DNA of 64,000 bases from Rhodopseudomonas_A sp036404135 (GCF_036404135.1 NZ_DASWPE010000125.1:1-64000), one strand, 5' to 3'; shown: positions 52,627 through 61,863, counted from the stretch's first letter. The notes: generated by a model from the letters alone, not told the origin. A program made the numbers and translations.

Positions 52627-55224
52627 GTGCTGACAAGTCTTGTCGTATCCATTGTCAAAGCTTGCACCCGCTTCGCCGCTTTTACTGTCCTGATCGCAAT
52701 AATCCTTGCGATCGCCGCGGGGGTCTACACCGCGCGGAATTTCGGCATCAACACCGACATCAACCGGCTGATTTCCCCGGACCTCGACTGGCGCAAGCGC
52801 GATATCTCCTTCGACAAGGCTTTCGACCAGGAGCGCCTGATTCTGGCCGTGGTGGATGCGCCGACGCCGGAATTCGCGAACGCCGCGGGGAACGCTCTTA
52901 CCGAGAAATTATCTCAAAATAACAAAGACTTCGACTCGGTGCAGCGGCTCGGCGGCGGAGAGTTTTTCGACAAAAACGGACTGTTGTTTCTGCCGACCAA
53001 GGAGGTCGCCGAATTGACCGGCCAGTTCCAGCAGGCGGCCCCGCTGTTGGAAATCATGGCCGGCGACCCCAGCCTACGCGGCCTGACCGGCGCGCTGGAA
53101 ACCGGCCTGGCCGGCGTCAAGCGCGGCGAAATCACGCTCGATGGCACCGCCAAGCCGTTCACAACCATCGCCGAGACCATCGAGACCGTGCTGAAGACCG
53201 GCTCGGGCTACTTTTCCTGGCGCGGGCTGGCCAGCCCGAACCCGCTGACCGACAGCGACCGCCGGGCCTTCATCGAGGTCAAGCCGGTGCTCGACTTCCA
53301 GGCGCTGCAGCCCGGCAAGACCGCGACCGATGCGATTCGCAAGGCGGCCGAGGATCTCAACCTCGCCGGGGAGTACGGCGCGCGGGTCCGGCTCACCGGC
53401 CCGGTTCCGATCGCCAACGAGGAATTCGCCACGGTGCAGGAGGGTGCGCTGGTCAACGGCGTCGGCACCGTGTTGGTGGTGTTGCTGATCCTGTTCCTGG
53501 CGCTGCATTCGCCGAAGATCATCTTCGCGGTGTTCGTCAACCTGTTCGTCGGGCTGTCGATCACCACCGCGGTGGGGCTGATGATGGTCGGATCGCTCAA
53601 CCTGCTGTCGATCGCCTTCGCGGTGCTGTTCGTCGGGCTCGGCGTCGACTTCGGCATCCAGTTCAGCGTCCGCTATCGCTCGGAACGCTACAAGAGCGGC
53701 GATCTGCGGCTGGCCTTGGTGAAAGCCGCGCAATACTCCGCGATTCCGCTGTCGCTGGCGGCGATGGCGACCACCGCGGGATTCCTCTCCTTCCTGCCGA
53801 CCGACTACAAGGGCGTCTCCGAACTCGGCGAGATCGCCGGCGCCGGCATGGTGATCGCGTTCTTGTCGAGCATCACCGTGCTGCCGGCGCTGCTCGATCT
53901 GCTCAACCCGGCCGGCGAGAAGGAGCCGCTGGGCTACGCCTTCCTCGCCCCGGTCGATAACTTCCTGGAGACCCATCGCGTCGGTATCGTCGGCGGTACG
54001 CTGGCGATCGCAGTGCTCGGCCTGCCGCTCTTGTACTTCCTGCATTTCGACTTCAACCCGATCAACCTGCGCAATCCCAAGGTGGAATCGATCGCCACCT
54101 TCCTCGATCTGCGCAAGGATCCGAACGCCGGCGCCAATGCCGTGAACGTCATGGCGCCCTCGGTCGAGGCGGCGAAACAGGCCGAGGCCAAGCTGCAGAA
54201 GCTGCCGCAGGTGCTGCGCACGATGTCGCTCGACAGTTTCGTGCCGGACGACCAACCCGAGAAGATCAAGCTGATCCACGACGGCGCCAAGATTCTCAAT
54301 CCGGCGCTTAATCCGGACTCGGTCGACCCGGCGCCGTCCGACCAGGAGAATGTCGCGGCGCTGCAGAGTACCGCGGACAATCTGCGCAAGACCGCCGGCG
54401 AGCAGGCCGGCCCCGGCGCGCAGGCGTCGCGACGGCTTGCGGACGCGCTGAGCAAGCTGGTGGCGGCAGATCAGCCGACCCGCGACAAGGTGCAGGCGGT
54501 ATTCGTTACGCCGCTGCAATTGGCGCTGGAGCAGTTGCGCAACATGCTGCAGGCGTCGCCGGTGACGGTGCAGAACTTGCCGGCCAGTCTGGTATCGGCC
54601 TGGAGAACCAAGGACGGCCAGGTCCGCATCCAGGTGCTGCCGCAGGGCGATCCCAACGACAACGACACGCTGCGTGCCTTTGCCGGCGCGGTGCTGTCGG
54701 CGGCGCCGGAGGCGGTCGGCGGCCCGGTATCGATTCTGAAGTCCGGCGATACCATCGTCTCGGCGTTCATCCAGGCCGGGCTGTGGGCGCTGTTGGTGAT
54801 CGGGCTGTTGTTGTGGCTGTGCCTGCGCCGGATCGGCGACGTGCTGCTGACGCTGGTGCCGTTGTTGGTCGCCGGGGCGGTGACGCTGGAGATCTGCGTG
54901 CTGATCGGGCTGCCGCTGAACTTCGCCAACATCGTCGCCCTGCCGCTGATGCTCGGCATCGGCGTGGCGTTCAAGATCTATTACGTGACCGCGTGGCGCG
55001 CCGGCCACACCAACCTTTTGCAGTCGGCGCTGACCCGGGCGATCTTCTTCAGCGCGCTGACCACCGCGACCGCGTTCGGCAGCCTGTGGCTGTCGAGCCA
55101 TCCGGGAACCGCGAGCATGGGCAAGCTGTTGGCGCTGTCGCTGATTACCACGCTGGCGGCGGTACTGCTGTTCCAGCCGGCGCTGATGGGCAAGCCGCGC
55201 AGTCTCGAAAATATCGAGGAGTAG
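52627..55224 (+). CDS. hpnN: Hopanoid transporter HpnN (RND superfamily)
   Basis: An 865-residue RND/MMPL inner-membrane protein. It has an N-terminal membrane segment (FAAFTVLIAIILAIAAGVYTA), a large periplasmic loop, a block of segments (VVLLILFLALHSPKIIFAVFVNLFVG from residue 285), a second loop, and a last block ending near FQPALMGKPRSLEN. HpnN moves hopanoids from the inner to the outer membrane in R. palustris. The start is GTG 52627 with only a weak ribosome site (AAAGAGAAAAA). It is divergent from ispH and followed by hpnO. Confidence 0.94.
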   Translation: MLTSLVVSIVKACTRFAAFTVLIAIILAIAAGVYTARNFGINTDINRLISPDLDWRKRDISFDKAFDQERLILAVVDAPTPEFANAAGNALTEKLSQNNKDFDSVQRLGGGEFFDKNGLLFLPTKEVAELTGQFQQAAPLLEIMAGDPSLRGLTGALETGLAGVKRGEITLDGTAKPFTTIAETIETVLKTGSGYFSWRGLASPNPLTDSDRRAFIEVKPVLDFQALQPGKTATDAIRKAAEDLNLAGEYGARVRLTGPVPIANEEFATVQEGALVNGVGTVLVVLLILFLALHSPKIIFAVFVNLFVGLSITTAVGLMMVGSLNLLSIAFAVLFVGLGVDFGIQFSVRYRSERYKSGDLRLALVKAAQYSAIPLSLAAMATTAGFLSFLPTDYKGVSELGEIAGAGMVIAFLSSITVLPALLDLLNPAGEKEPLGYAFLAPVDNFLETHRVGIVGGTLAIAVLGLPLLYFLHFDFNPINLRNPKVESIATFLDLRKDPNAGANAVNVMAPSVEAAKQAEAKLQKLPQVLRTMSLDSFVPDDQPEKIKLIHDGAKILNPALNPDSVDPAPSDQENVAALQSTADNLRKTAGEQAGPGAQASRRLADALSKLVAADQPTRDKVQAVFVTPLQLALEQLRNMLQASPVTVQNLPASLVSAWRTKDGQVRIQVLPQGDPNDNDTLRAFAGAVLSAAPEAVGGPVSILKSGDTIVSAFIQAGLWALLVIGLLLWLCLRRIGDVLLTLVPLLVAGAVTLEICVLIGLPLNFANIVALPLMLGIGVAFKIYYVTAWRAGHTNLLQSALTRAIFFSALTTATAFGSLWLSSHPGTASMGKLLALSLITTLAAVLLFQPALMGKPRSLENIEE

Positions 55225-55621
55225 AAGCCACGATGCAGTTTTCGATCTGCGGCGTGCGGGTTCGCTTCATCTCGAATAAAATCGTCGCGCCGGCGCCGGC
55301 TGCCCTTGTTTTGCCGGATCGGCATTGTTCTTATCCCTTCCGCCCGGTATCCTGCCAGACGACAGCACCGCCCCATGCTCGCATCGAGCATCCCGGTGGC
55401 GACGCCGTCTGCAACTTTCCAGTCACAGTGGGATCGGGGCGAGCGCGGGGACCAAGCTGCCAGTCAAAAAAACTCCGCAACAGGCCAAACTCCGCATGTT
55501 ATTCCGTGGGTTGTGCAACATTGTGCAGATCCGCGATCTTTAAACTGTGGTAGATCAGTCAAAACGCCGCAATGCCGCGTTTTCAGTTGACGACCTGCCC
55601 ATCAACCGAAGTATGTAGCTG
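55225..55621. other. hpnN-hpnO intergenic region
   Basis: About 397 bp, AT-richer than its surroundings in the last 150 bp (TTTAAACTGTGGTAGATCAG near 55540). A frame of about 107 codons with an ATG at 55232 shows no domain and ends at 55553; I do not call it a gene. The region probably carries the promoter of hpnO. Confidence 0.5.
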
Positions 55622-57013
55622 ATGCTGTATCCGAACTTAGACCTATCCGAGATGTTCGCGGACCGGCAGTCGCAGCGCAGTTCCATGCACGCGCGCCATC
55701 TCAACGAACAACTCGTGAGAGTCCTGAAGACCATCGGCTATGATGTCGGCTTCCAGCGCGGATCCGGACAGTATCTGTTCGACCGCGACGGTGCACGGTA
55801 TCTGGATTTGCTGAGCGGTTTCGGCGTATTCGCGATCGGCCGCAACCATCCCGTGCTGCGTCAGGCGCTGAAAACCGTGCTCGACGCCGAGATGCCCAAT
55901 TTGGTGCAACTCGATGTCTCGACGCTGGCCGGCATCCTGGCCGAGCGGCTGCTCGAGCACATGCCGTATCTGGACAAGGTGTTCTTCGCCAATTCCGGCG
56001 CCGAGAGCGTCGAGGCGGCGATCAAATTCGCCCGCGTCGCCACCGGCCGCACCGGCATCGTCAATTGCGAACACAGCTATCACGGCCTGACCTACGGCGC
56101 GTTGTCGCTGACCGACGACCAGAATTTCCAGGGCGGCTTCGGCCCGCTGTTGCCGGGCGTCACCACGATCCCGTTCAACGACCTCGAAGCGCTGGAAAAG
56201 GTGCTGTCGACGAAGCAAGTCGCGGCGTTCATCGTCGAGCCGATCCAGGGCAAGGGCGTCAACATGCCCACCGACGAGTTTCTGCCGGGCGCTGCGGCGC
56301 TGTGCAAACGCTACGGCACGCTGTTCGTCGCCGATGAAGTCCAGACCGGGATCGGCCGCACCGGGCGTTTCCTTGCGGTCGAGCATTGGAACGTCGAGCC
56401 CGACATGGTGCTGTTGTCGAAGGCGTTGAGCGGCGGTCACGTCCCGGTCGGCGCGGTGCTGACGCGCAAATCGATCTTCGACAAGATCTTCAACCGCATG
56501 GATCGCGCGGTGGTGCACGGCTCGACCTTCGCCAAGAACGATCTGGCGATGGCCGCGGGCATCGCCACGCTGGAAGTGCTGAAGCACGAGAAGCTGGTCG
56601 AGGCCGCGGCCAAGCGCGGCGCCGAACTGCGGCTGGCGCTGACCCGCATGGTGCCGGGCTATGAACTGCTCAAGGAAGTGCGCGGCAAGGGGCTGATGAT
56701 CGGCGTCGAATTCGGCCCGCCGCAATCGCTGCGGCTGAAGGCCTCGTGGTCGATGCTGGAAACCGCCAACAAGGGGCTGTTCTGCCAGCTGATCACCGTG
56801 CCGTTGTTCAAGGATCACAAGATCCTGACCCAGGTGTCGGGCCACGGCAGCCACACCATCAAGCTGTTGCCGTCGCTGACCATCACCGAAGACGACTGCA
56901 AGTGGATCGAGACCTCGTTCGATGCGGTGATCGCCGACAGCCACAAGGTGCCCGGCGCGATCTGGTCGCTCGGCAAGACGCTGGTCGACAACGCGGTGCG
57001 CAAATCGGCGTGA
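55622..57013 (+). CDS. hpnO: Aminotransferase HpnO (aminobacteriohopanetriol synthesis)
   Basis: A 463-residue class III PLP aminotransferase needed to make aminobacteriohopanetriol. Visible parts are FANSGAESVEAAIKFARVATG (PLP phosphate), EHSYHG, VADEVQTGIGRTG, and the PLP lysine Lys267 in LLSKALSGGHVPVGAVL. It resembles ornithine/acetylornithine aminotransferases, but the C-terminus and the position next to hpnN favour HpnO. It converges on the anti-sigma gene, with three bases between the stops. Confidence 0.93.
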   Translation: MLYPNLDLSEMFADRQSQRSSMHARHLNEQLVRVLKTIGYDVGFQRGSGQYLFDRDGARYLDLLSGFGVFAIGRNHPVLRQALKTVLDAEMPNLVQLDVSTLAGILAERLLEHMPYLDKVFFANSGAESVEAAIKFARVATGRTGIVNCEHSYHGLTYGALSLTDDQNFQGGFGPLLPGVTTIPFNDLEALEKVLSTKQVAAFIVEPIQGKGVNMPTDEFLPGAAALCKRYGTLFVADEVQTGIGRTGRFLAVEHWNVEPDMVLLSKALSGGHVPVGAVLTRKSIFDKIFNRMDRAVVHGSTFAKNDLAMAAGIATLEVLKHEKLVEAAAKRGAELRLALTRMVPGYELLKEVRGKGLMIGVEFGPPQSLRLKASWSMLETANKGLFCQLITVPLFKDHKILTQVSGHGSHTIKLLPSLTITEDDCKWIETSFDAVIADSHKVPGAIWSLGKTLVDNAVRKSA

Positions 57014-57016
57014 GGC

Positions 57017-57772
57017 TCAGCCGGGAGCGCGCAGCGCGCTCTCGATCCTGTCGGCGAAATCATTGAGCTCCTCGACGCCGAGGTCGCTGACCGCGCAATA
57101 GGCCAGGCCGCCCTCGCGCCAGCGCCGGACGTTGAACCCATGGATCGTCTCGGTCTTCGCGGCGTGCTGCGCGACGTCGGGGGCCTGCGTCACGAACAGG
57201 TTGATAACGTGGATGCGCCGGCGATAGACGATGGCGCCGAACGCGCGGCCGTCTACGTAATCGAGCCGCCCGCCGATCAGCGTAAAGCCCTGCGCGGTCA
57301 GATCGACCACCGGCGGCGCGACGTCGAGCCTGCCGTTGAACCAGGGTTTGACGGTGTGCTGTTCGCTCGACAACACGTCGGTGAGGTGGCCGGGCTGCAG
57401 CGAGCGGACATGCGCCGAGACGATTTCGGCGACGATGCGCTGCTCGTCGTCGCCGCGCAGCGCCACCACCACCACGCTCGCGGCCGCCGCGGCCGATAGC
57501 ACCGATCCCATCGCAAACCCTTTCAACACCGCGCGCCGGCTGGTCGCCCGCGGCTGCGGCATGGCAACCTCGATGCGCTGCCGCAGGCCGGCCGGCGCGG
57601 TTTCGCGCAGCTCGGTTGCCGCGATGATTGCCTGCATCTGACGATAGCCGCGCAGCTGCGCCGCGCAGCGCGGGCAGTCGGCGAGATGCTGTTCGACCGC
57701 GCGGCTGTTGCCGGCGTCGAGTTCGCCGTCGAGCAGCGCGTGCAGCAGGATCTCGGCCTCGTCGCATGTCAT
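57017..57772 (-). CDS. Anti-sigma factor with Zn-binding domain
   Basis: A 251-residue membrane anti-sigma factor. The zinc anti-sigma motif is His29, Cys33, Cys36 in HLADCPRC. A single membrane segment (GFAMGSVLSAAAAASVVVVAL) follows near residue 95, then a periplasmic domain (about 150 residues) with IHVINLFVTQ and RRWREGGLAYCAVSDLG. It overlaps the sigma factor gene by ATGA and should hold that sigma factor inactive until a periplasmic signal acts. Confidence 0.93.
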   Translation of the reverse strand: MTCDEAEILLHALLDGELDAGNSRAVEQHLADCPRCAAQLRGYRQMQAIIAATELRETAPAGLRQRIEVAMPQPRATSRRAVLKGFAMGSVLSAAAAASVVVVALRGDDEQRIVAEIVSAHVRSLQPGHLTDVLSSEQHTVKPWFNGRLDVAPPVVDLTAQGFTLIGGRLDYVDGRAFGAIVYRRRIHVINLFVTQAPDVAQHAAKTETIHGFNVRRWREGGLAYCAVSDLGVEELNDFADRIESALRAPG

Positions 57773-58326
57773 GGAGTGTGCTCCTGTTCGGCGAGCCAGG
57801 CGGCGCGCAGCATCGCGCGAGCGCGCGCCAGCCGCGACATCACGGTGCCGACCGGCGCGTCGACGATGCCGGCGATGTCGCGGTAGGACAGATTGTGAAT
57901 TTCACGCAGCACGATGGTCTCGCGAAACGGCTCGGCCAGCGCGGTCAGCAGACGGCGGATGGTGGCGGCGTCCCAGCGCCGCAACAGCTGCAATTCCGGC
58001 GTCTCCTCGGCCTCGTGCCACAAGGGCGCGGTGGTGTCGTCGGCGTCGTCCGACAGCGCCAGCAACGGGGCGGCGGCGCGGCGCGCGAATTCCGCGCGGC
58101 AGACGTTGCGCAGGATCGCAAACAGCCATGGCTTGATCTGTGGTCCGTGGTAACTGTCGAAACTCTTGAAGGCGCGCAGGTAGCATTCCTGCACGGCGTC
58201 CTCGGCGTCGCTGGCATCGCGCAGCAGGTAGCGCGCCAGCGTGTAGACCTCGTCGAGCAAGGGCAACGCCGCCTCGCGGAACCGGCGCCCTAGTTCGGCA
58301 TCGTCGCGTTGCAGCTTCACCGGCAT
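57769..58326 (-). CDS. ECF-type RNA polymerase sigma factor
   Basis: A 185-residue ECF sigma factor. Region 2 includes LYTLARYLL-like sequence, DAEDAVQECYLRAFKSFDSYHG and WLFAILRNVCRAEF; region 4 includes PFRETIVLREIHNLSYRDIAGIVDAPVGTVMSRLARARAML, read in parts. In-frame ATG codons upstream (58344, 58377, 58410) are possible starts; the one chosen begins just before conserved sequence. It is cotranscribed with the anti-sigma, cupredoxin and phosphoesterase genes. It is not EcfG, since no NepR/PhyR partners are near. Confidence 0.92.
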   Translation of the reverse strand: MPVKLQRDDAELGRRFREAALPLLDEVYTLARYLLRDASDAEDAVQECYLRAFKSFDSYHGPQIKPWLFAILRNVCRAEFARRAAAPLLALSDDADDTTAPLWHEAEETPELQLLRRWDAATIRRLLTALAEPFRETIVLREIHNLSYRDIAGIVDAPVGTVMSRLARARAMLRAAWLAEQEHTP

Positions 58327-58402
58327 CGCCCCGTGTTGCACCATTCCCCGGCCGGCGGCGCTGCACCGGCCGGGCATGATTGTGCCGCCTTGCCTTGGCT
58401 CG

Positions 58403-58732
58403 TTACTCAACCTTGATGGTCCCGGTCATATGGGGATGCAGCGAACAAAAATAACTGTAACTGCCGGCCTGGGTGAAGCTGAATGCGTAGCTGTCGTCGG
58501 TATCCAGCACCTTGGACTTGAAATGGCCGACCGACACCAGCGCATGCGGAATGTCGTCGCGGTTTTTCCAGGTGACGGTGCTGCCGGCCTTGATGGTCAA
58601 TTGCGCCGGCTCGAAGGTGAAGTTGTCGATCATGACCGCCGCGTCCTCACAACGCGCCACGGAGATCTGCGTAGCCATGATCGCCGCCACGCCGAGGCGG
58701 ACGCCGAGATGTCGAAAGCTGAACATGGTCAT
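58403..58732 (-). CDS. Periplasmic cupredoxin (amicyanin-like)
   Basis: A 109-residue blue-copper protein with a signal peptide (LGVRLGVAAIMATQISVARC). The copper ligands are His63 in DIPHAL and Cys96, His99 and Met102 in YFCSLHPHM. The short CxxHxxM loop is that of amicyanin and pseudoazurin-like proteins. It would carry electrons or copper in the periplasm. Placed between the phosphoesterase and the sigma factor, it may be a target of that sigma factor. The Cys near the signal cleavage site might suggest a lipoprotein, but the lipobox is poor. Confidence 0.92.
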   Translation of the reverse strand: MTMFSFRHLGVRLGVAAIMATQISVARCEDAAVMIDNFTFEPAQLTIKAGSTVTWKNRDDIPHALVSVGHFKSKVLDTDDSYAFSFTQAGSYSYFCSLHPHMTGTIKVE

Positions 58733-58741
58733 GGACGCTCC

Positions 58742-59671
58742 TCAACCCTGCAGCGGGGTGTCGATGATGGCGAGGCGCTCTTGGCCGGGCTGGAAGTTGA
58801 TGCTGGCGACGCCGAGCAGCCCGCGCAGCTTGTCGTCGGCGACCTTCATCGGGCCCGGGGAGGGCGCGGTTCCCGGCGCCGGCTGCGGGAACGCGGTGGA
58901 GCGCGCGGTGTGGAAGGTGACGTTTCCTTCCACCTTCTGCATCACCTGATGGATGTGGCCGTTTAGCACGGTGACCGATCCGAAGCCCTTGAGGATGTCG
59001 AGCGCGCGGGCGCTGTCCTCGGTGCCCCAGCCCCAGGCCGGATACACCGTCCACAACGGAATGTGCGCGAACACCACGATCGGGGTGGATTTTGATTTGC
59101 CCCGGAGGTCGTCTTCCAGCCATGCGAGCTGATCGGCGCCGAGATTGCCGAGCCCGCCGGCCTTCAGGTCGACCACATTGACCAGGGCGACGAAGTGCAC
59201 GCCGCCGGCGTCGAACGAATACCAGCCCGCGCCTTTGCTGCCGCGGCCATAGCGCTCGCGATACAGCCTGACCTCCTCGTCGATCAGGTCGTGCTCGCCC
59301 GGCACGTAATGCACGTCGAGTTTTGCCTGCGAGATGATGCGGTCGGCGTCGTCGAATTCGGAGGCTTTCGACAGATGCGAGATGTCGCCGGTGTGGATCA
59401 TGAAGGAGGGCCGGATCGGCAGCGTCTTGATCTTGCCGATCGCCTCCTCGAGCGTGCCGATCGCGTTGGGATTGGCGGGCTTGTCGAAGCCGACATGGCT
59501 GTCGCTGATCTGCAGGAAGCTCAGCCCTGCCGGTTCCGCCGCATTGGCCTCACCGACCAGGCCGAGCGAGCGCGGCACGCCGCCAGAGAGGCTCCACAGC
59601 ACGCCGGTGCCGGCCCAGGTCATGCATTCCAGGATCTTGCGGCGATTGGGTTGGTGGTCGAATTCGCGCAT
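58742..59671 (-). CDS. Exported metallophosphoesterase
   Basis: A 309-residue calcineurin-like phosphoesterase. All metal motifs are present: DSHVGFD, HTGDISH, GEHDLID, FAHIPLW and LNGHIHQ. The N-terminus (QPNRRKILECMTWAGTGVLWSLSGG) has a Tat-like arginine pair and a hydrophobic stretch, so export is likely. The ATG at 59669-59671 has GGAGGATGCG directly before it, better than the upstream in-frame ATG codons. It is the first gene of the cupredoxin/sigma/anti-sigma operon, with 9 bp before the cupredoxin gene. Confidence 0.9.
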   Translation of the reverse strand: MREFDHQPNRRKILECMTWAGTGVLWSLSGGVPRSLGLVGEANAAEPAGLSFLQISDSHVGFDKPANPNAIGTLEEAIGKIKTLPIRPSFMIHTGDISHLSKASEFDDADRIISQAKLDVHYVPGEHDLIDEEVRLYRERYGRGSKGAGWYSFDAGGVHFVALVNVVDLKAGGLGNLGADQLAWLEDDLRGKSKSTPIVVFAHIPLWTVYPAWGWGTEDSARALDILKGFGSVTVLNGHIHQVMQKVEGNVTFHTARSTAFPQPAPGTAPSPGPMKVADDKLRGLLGVASINFQPGQERLAIIDTPLQG

Positions 59672-59707
59672 CGCATCCTCCATCGCCCTGAACTGGGCGT
59701 ATCGAGG

Positions 59708-59735
59708 GGATCGGGCGAGTGCCGGGTTTATTCCC
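59708..59735 (-). promoter_or_regulatory. Possible ECF promoter of the phosphoesterase-sigma operon
   Basis: On the minus strand GGGAAT is followed by 16 bases and CGATCC, about 36 bp before the first ATG. GGGAAT-type -35 boxes are common for ECF sigma factors that control their own operon. The match is by eye and unsupported by other copies in the window. Confidence 0.3.
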
Positions 59736-59857
59736 GCAACGGGCGATCTATTTGCGGTCAAGCCTGCTTGTCGCAACGGGCGGGCGCGCGCGACCTTGGG
59801 TCACCCCCGCAGCCGTGGTAATGGTAACGGAGCCTGGAACCAGTTGGAAAGCCTCTC

Positions 59858-61030
59858 ATGCCCGTGATCAATCGCGTCGCCGACCTGCAGCCTGACATCA
59901 TGGCGTGGCGCCGGGATCTTCATGCGCATCCGGAGCTGATGTACGAGGTGCACCGCACCGCGGCTTTCGTGGCGGACCGGCTGCGCGAATTCGGCTGCGA
60001 CGAGGTCGCCACCGGGATCGGCCGCACCGGCGTGGTCGGCGTGATCAAGGGCCGCCAGCCGGCGCCCGACGCCGAGCTGCGGACCGTGGCACTGCGCGCC
60101 GACATGGACGCGCTGCCGATCACGGAAGCCAACGATCTGCCCTACGCCTCGCAGACGCCCGGTCTGATGCACGCCTGCGGCCATGACGGCCATACCGCGA
60201 TGCTGCTCGGCGCGGCGCGCTACCTCGCCGAGACCCGTAATTTTGCCGGCGACGCGGTGGTGATCTTCCAGCCCGCCGAGGAGGGCGGCGCCGGCGCCGC
60301 GGCGATGCTCGAGGACGGGCTGATGGAGCGCTTTGCGATCGACCAGGTCTACGGCATGCACAATGGCCCCGGCCTGCCGGTCGGCTGTTTCGCGCTACGG
60401 CAGGGCCCGATCATGGCTTCCACCGACGCGATCGACATCCGCATCAACGGCGTCGGCGGCCACGCCGCGCGGCCGCACAAATGCGTCGACCCGGTGCTGG
60501 CCGGCGCGCAACTGATCACCGCGCTGCAATCGATCGTGTCGCGCAGCGTCGATCCGCTGGAGTCCGCGGTGATCTCGATCTGCGAGTTCCACGCCGGCAA
60601 CGCCCGCAACGTGATTCCGCATGCCGCGGAACTGAAGGGCACAGTGCGCACGCTCACCGCCGCGGTGCGCGACCTCGCCGAACAGCGGGTCCGCGAGGTG
60701 GTGGCCGGGGTCGCGCTGATGACCGGCGCCAGCATCGATATGGTCTATGAGCGTGGCTACCCGGTGCTGGTGAACCACGCGGCGCAGACCGAGACCGCCG
60801 GCGGCGTCGCCCGCGCCATCGCCGGCGACGGCAACGTCCACGATATGCCTCCGCTGATGGGCGCCGAGGATTTCTCCTATATGCTGGAAGCCCGGCCGGG
60901 CGCCTTCATCTTCATCGGCAACGGCGACAGCGCCGGGCTGCATCACCCGGCCTATAATTTCAACGACGACGCCATCGTCTACGGCACCTCGTATTGGATC
61001 AAGCTGGTCGAGACCACGCTGGCGGCCTGA
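59858..61030 (+). CDS. M20 family amidohydrolase (hippurate hydrolase-like)
   Basis: A 390-residue metal-dependent amidohydrolase of the HipO/IAA-amino-acid hydrolase branch. It begins MPVINRVADLQPDIMAWRRDLHAHPEL and carries the metal-site segments LRADMDALPI, MHACGHDGHTAMLLG and FQPAEEGGAGAAAMLEDG; the C-terminal MGAEDFSYMLEARPG is typical. Full length, cytosolic. It is divergent from the sigma operon. The acyl-amino-acid substrate cannot be told. Confidence 0.93.
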   Translation: MPVINRVADLQPDIMAWRRDLHAHPELMYEVHRTAAFVADRLREFGCDEVATGIGRTGVVGVIKGRQPAPDAELRTVALRADMDALPITEANDLPYASQTPGLMHACGHDGHTAMLLGAARYLAETRNFAGDAVVIFQPAEEGGAGAAAMLEDGLMERFAIDQVYGMHNGPGLPVGCFALRQGPIMASTDAIDIRINGVGGHAARPHKCVDPVLAGAQLITALQSIVSRSVDPLESAVISICEFHAGNARNVIPHAAELKGTVRTLTAAVRDLAEQRVREVVAGVALMTGASIDMVYERGYPVLVNHAAQTETAGGVARAIAGDGNVHDMPPLMGAEDFSYMLEARPGAFIFIGNGDSAGLHHPAYNFNDDAIVYGTSYWIKLVETTLAA

Positions 61031-61082
61031 GGGGCCACATCAGTCGTCTGCACGACAGATGGTAGAGTCGGTAGCGGGCGAA

Positions 61083-61107
61083 GGAACGATGATCTTCACG
61101 TTGCGTT
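61083..61107 (+). promoter_or_regulatory. EcfG general-stress promoter of the DUF892 gene
   Basis: GGAAC at 61083-61087, exactly 16 bases, then CGTT at 61104-61107: a perfect match to the alphaproteobacterial EcfG consensus. It lies 45 bp upstream of the DUF892 start codon, the right distance for a short leader. DUF892/YciF-like proteins are typical general-stress products. Confidence 0.8.
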
Positions 61108-61152
61108 GAGGCAATGGAATACCCCCGCCACATCCGCAAAATGGAGCGCATC

Positions 61153-61650
61153 ATGCCGACCAAGGACAAGGGCCTCAACGATCTATTCCTCGATACCCTG
61201 AAGGACATCTACTTCGCCGAGAAGCAGATCCTGAAAGCGCTGCCGAAAATGGCGAAGGCTGCGACCTCCGATAAGCTTCGCGCCGCATTCGAGAAGCACC
61301 ACGGCGAGACCGAAGGCCAGATCGAGCGCATCGAGCAGATCTTCGAATTGATCGACAAGCCGGCGCGCGGCAAGACCTGCGACGCGATCATGGGCATCCT
61401 CGACGAGGGCAAGGAGATCATGGACGAGTACAAGGGCACAGAAGCGCTCGACGCCGGCATGCTCGCCGCCGCCCAGGCCGTCGAACACTACGAGATTTCG
61501 CGCTACGGCACGTTGAAGCAGTGGGCCACCCAGCTCGGCTTGAAGGACGCCGCCCGGCTGCTCGACCAGACCCTGCAGGAAGAAAAGAAGACCGACCAGG
61601 CGCTGACCACGCTGGCCGATTCCGCGGTCAATGTCGCGGCGGCGGCGTAA
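61153..61650 (+). CDS. DUF892 (YciE/YciF) ferritin-like stress protein
   Basis: A 165-residue all-helical ferritin-like protein. It begins LNDLFLDTLKDIYFAEKQILKALPKM, with metal-site candidates in YFAEKQ, KHHGETEGQIERIEQIFE and AVEHYEISRYG. The ATG at 61153 follows GGAG by 7 bases; earlier in-frame ATG codons at 61114 and 61141 are less well placed. A perfect EcfG promoter match lies upstream. The biochemical role of the family is not settled. Confidence 0.93.
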   Translation: MPTKDKGLNDLFLDTLKDIYFAEKQILKALPKMAKAATSDKLRAAFEKHHGETEGQIERIEQIFELIDKPARGKTCDAIMGILDEGKEIMDEYKGTEALDAGMLAAAQAVEHYEISRYGTLKQWATQLGLKDAARLLDQTLQEEKKTDQALTTLADSAVNVAAAA

Positions 61651-61690
61651 GCGATCCGCTGATCCGAGGCGCAGTTATCGTGCGTTGACA

Positions 61691-61720
61691 GCGCGCTTCT
61701 CCCCGGGGGAGCGCGCTTTC
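61691..61720 (+). terminator. Terminator after the DUF892 gene
   Basis: GCGCGCTTCTCCCC followed by GGGGGAGCGCGC forms a GC-rich hairpin with one small bulge, then TTTCGT. It lies 40 bp after the stop codon. Confidence 0.6.
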
Positions 61721-61741
61721 GTATCGTAAGAGCCTCGCCAA

Positions 61742-61834
61742 AGAGCGATCAAGACGGCAGGCATTAAACGCGTCATTTGCGGGGAGCTGTTGCTTCGCCT
61801 TCGCCCGGCGCGGCGAGTTCGGCTCGCAATGACT
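61742..61834 (-). repeat. Decayed family A repeat, inverted
   Basis: Read on the minus strand it gives TCATTGCGAGCCGA, GAAGCAA, CGCAAATGACGCGTTTAATGCCTG and TTGATCGCTCTTTGG, in the same order as the first copy at the window start. Several bases differ and the inner palindrome is degraded. Confidence 0.55.
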
Positions 61835-61863
61835 GATCTGGGGACCGTGCCCACCGACGCTGC

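Noticed and set aside
55232..55553. 107-codon frame between hpnN and hpnO
   Set aside because: No domain, odd composition, and no ribosome site of note; treated as intergenic.
57708..58293. Plus-strand frames antisense to the sigma factor and anti-sigma genes
   Set aside because: They are shadows of the minus-strand genes with no recognisable protein sequence.
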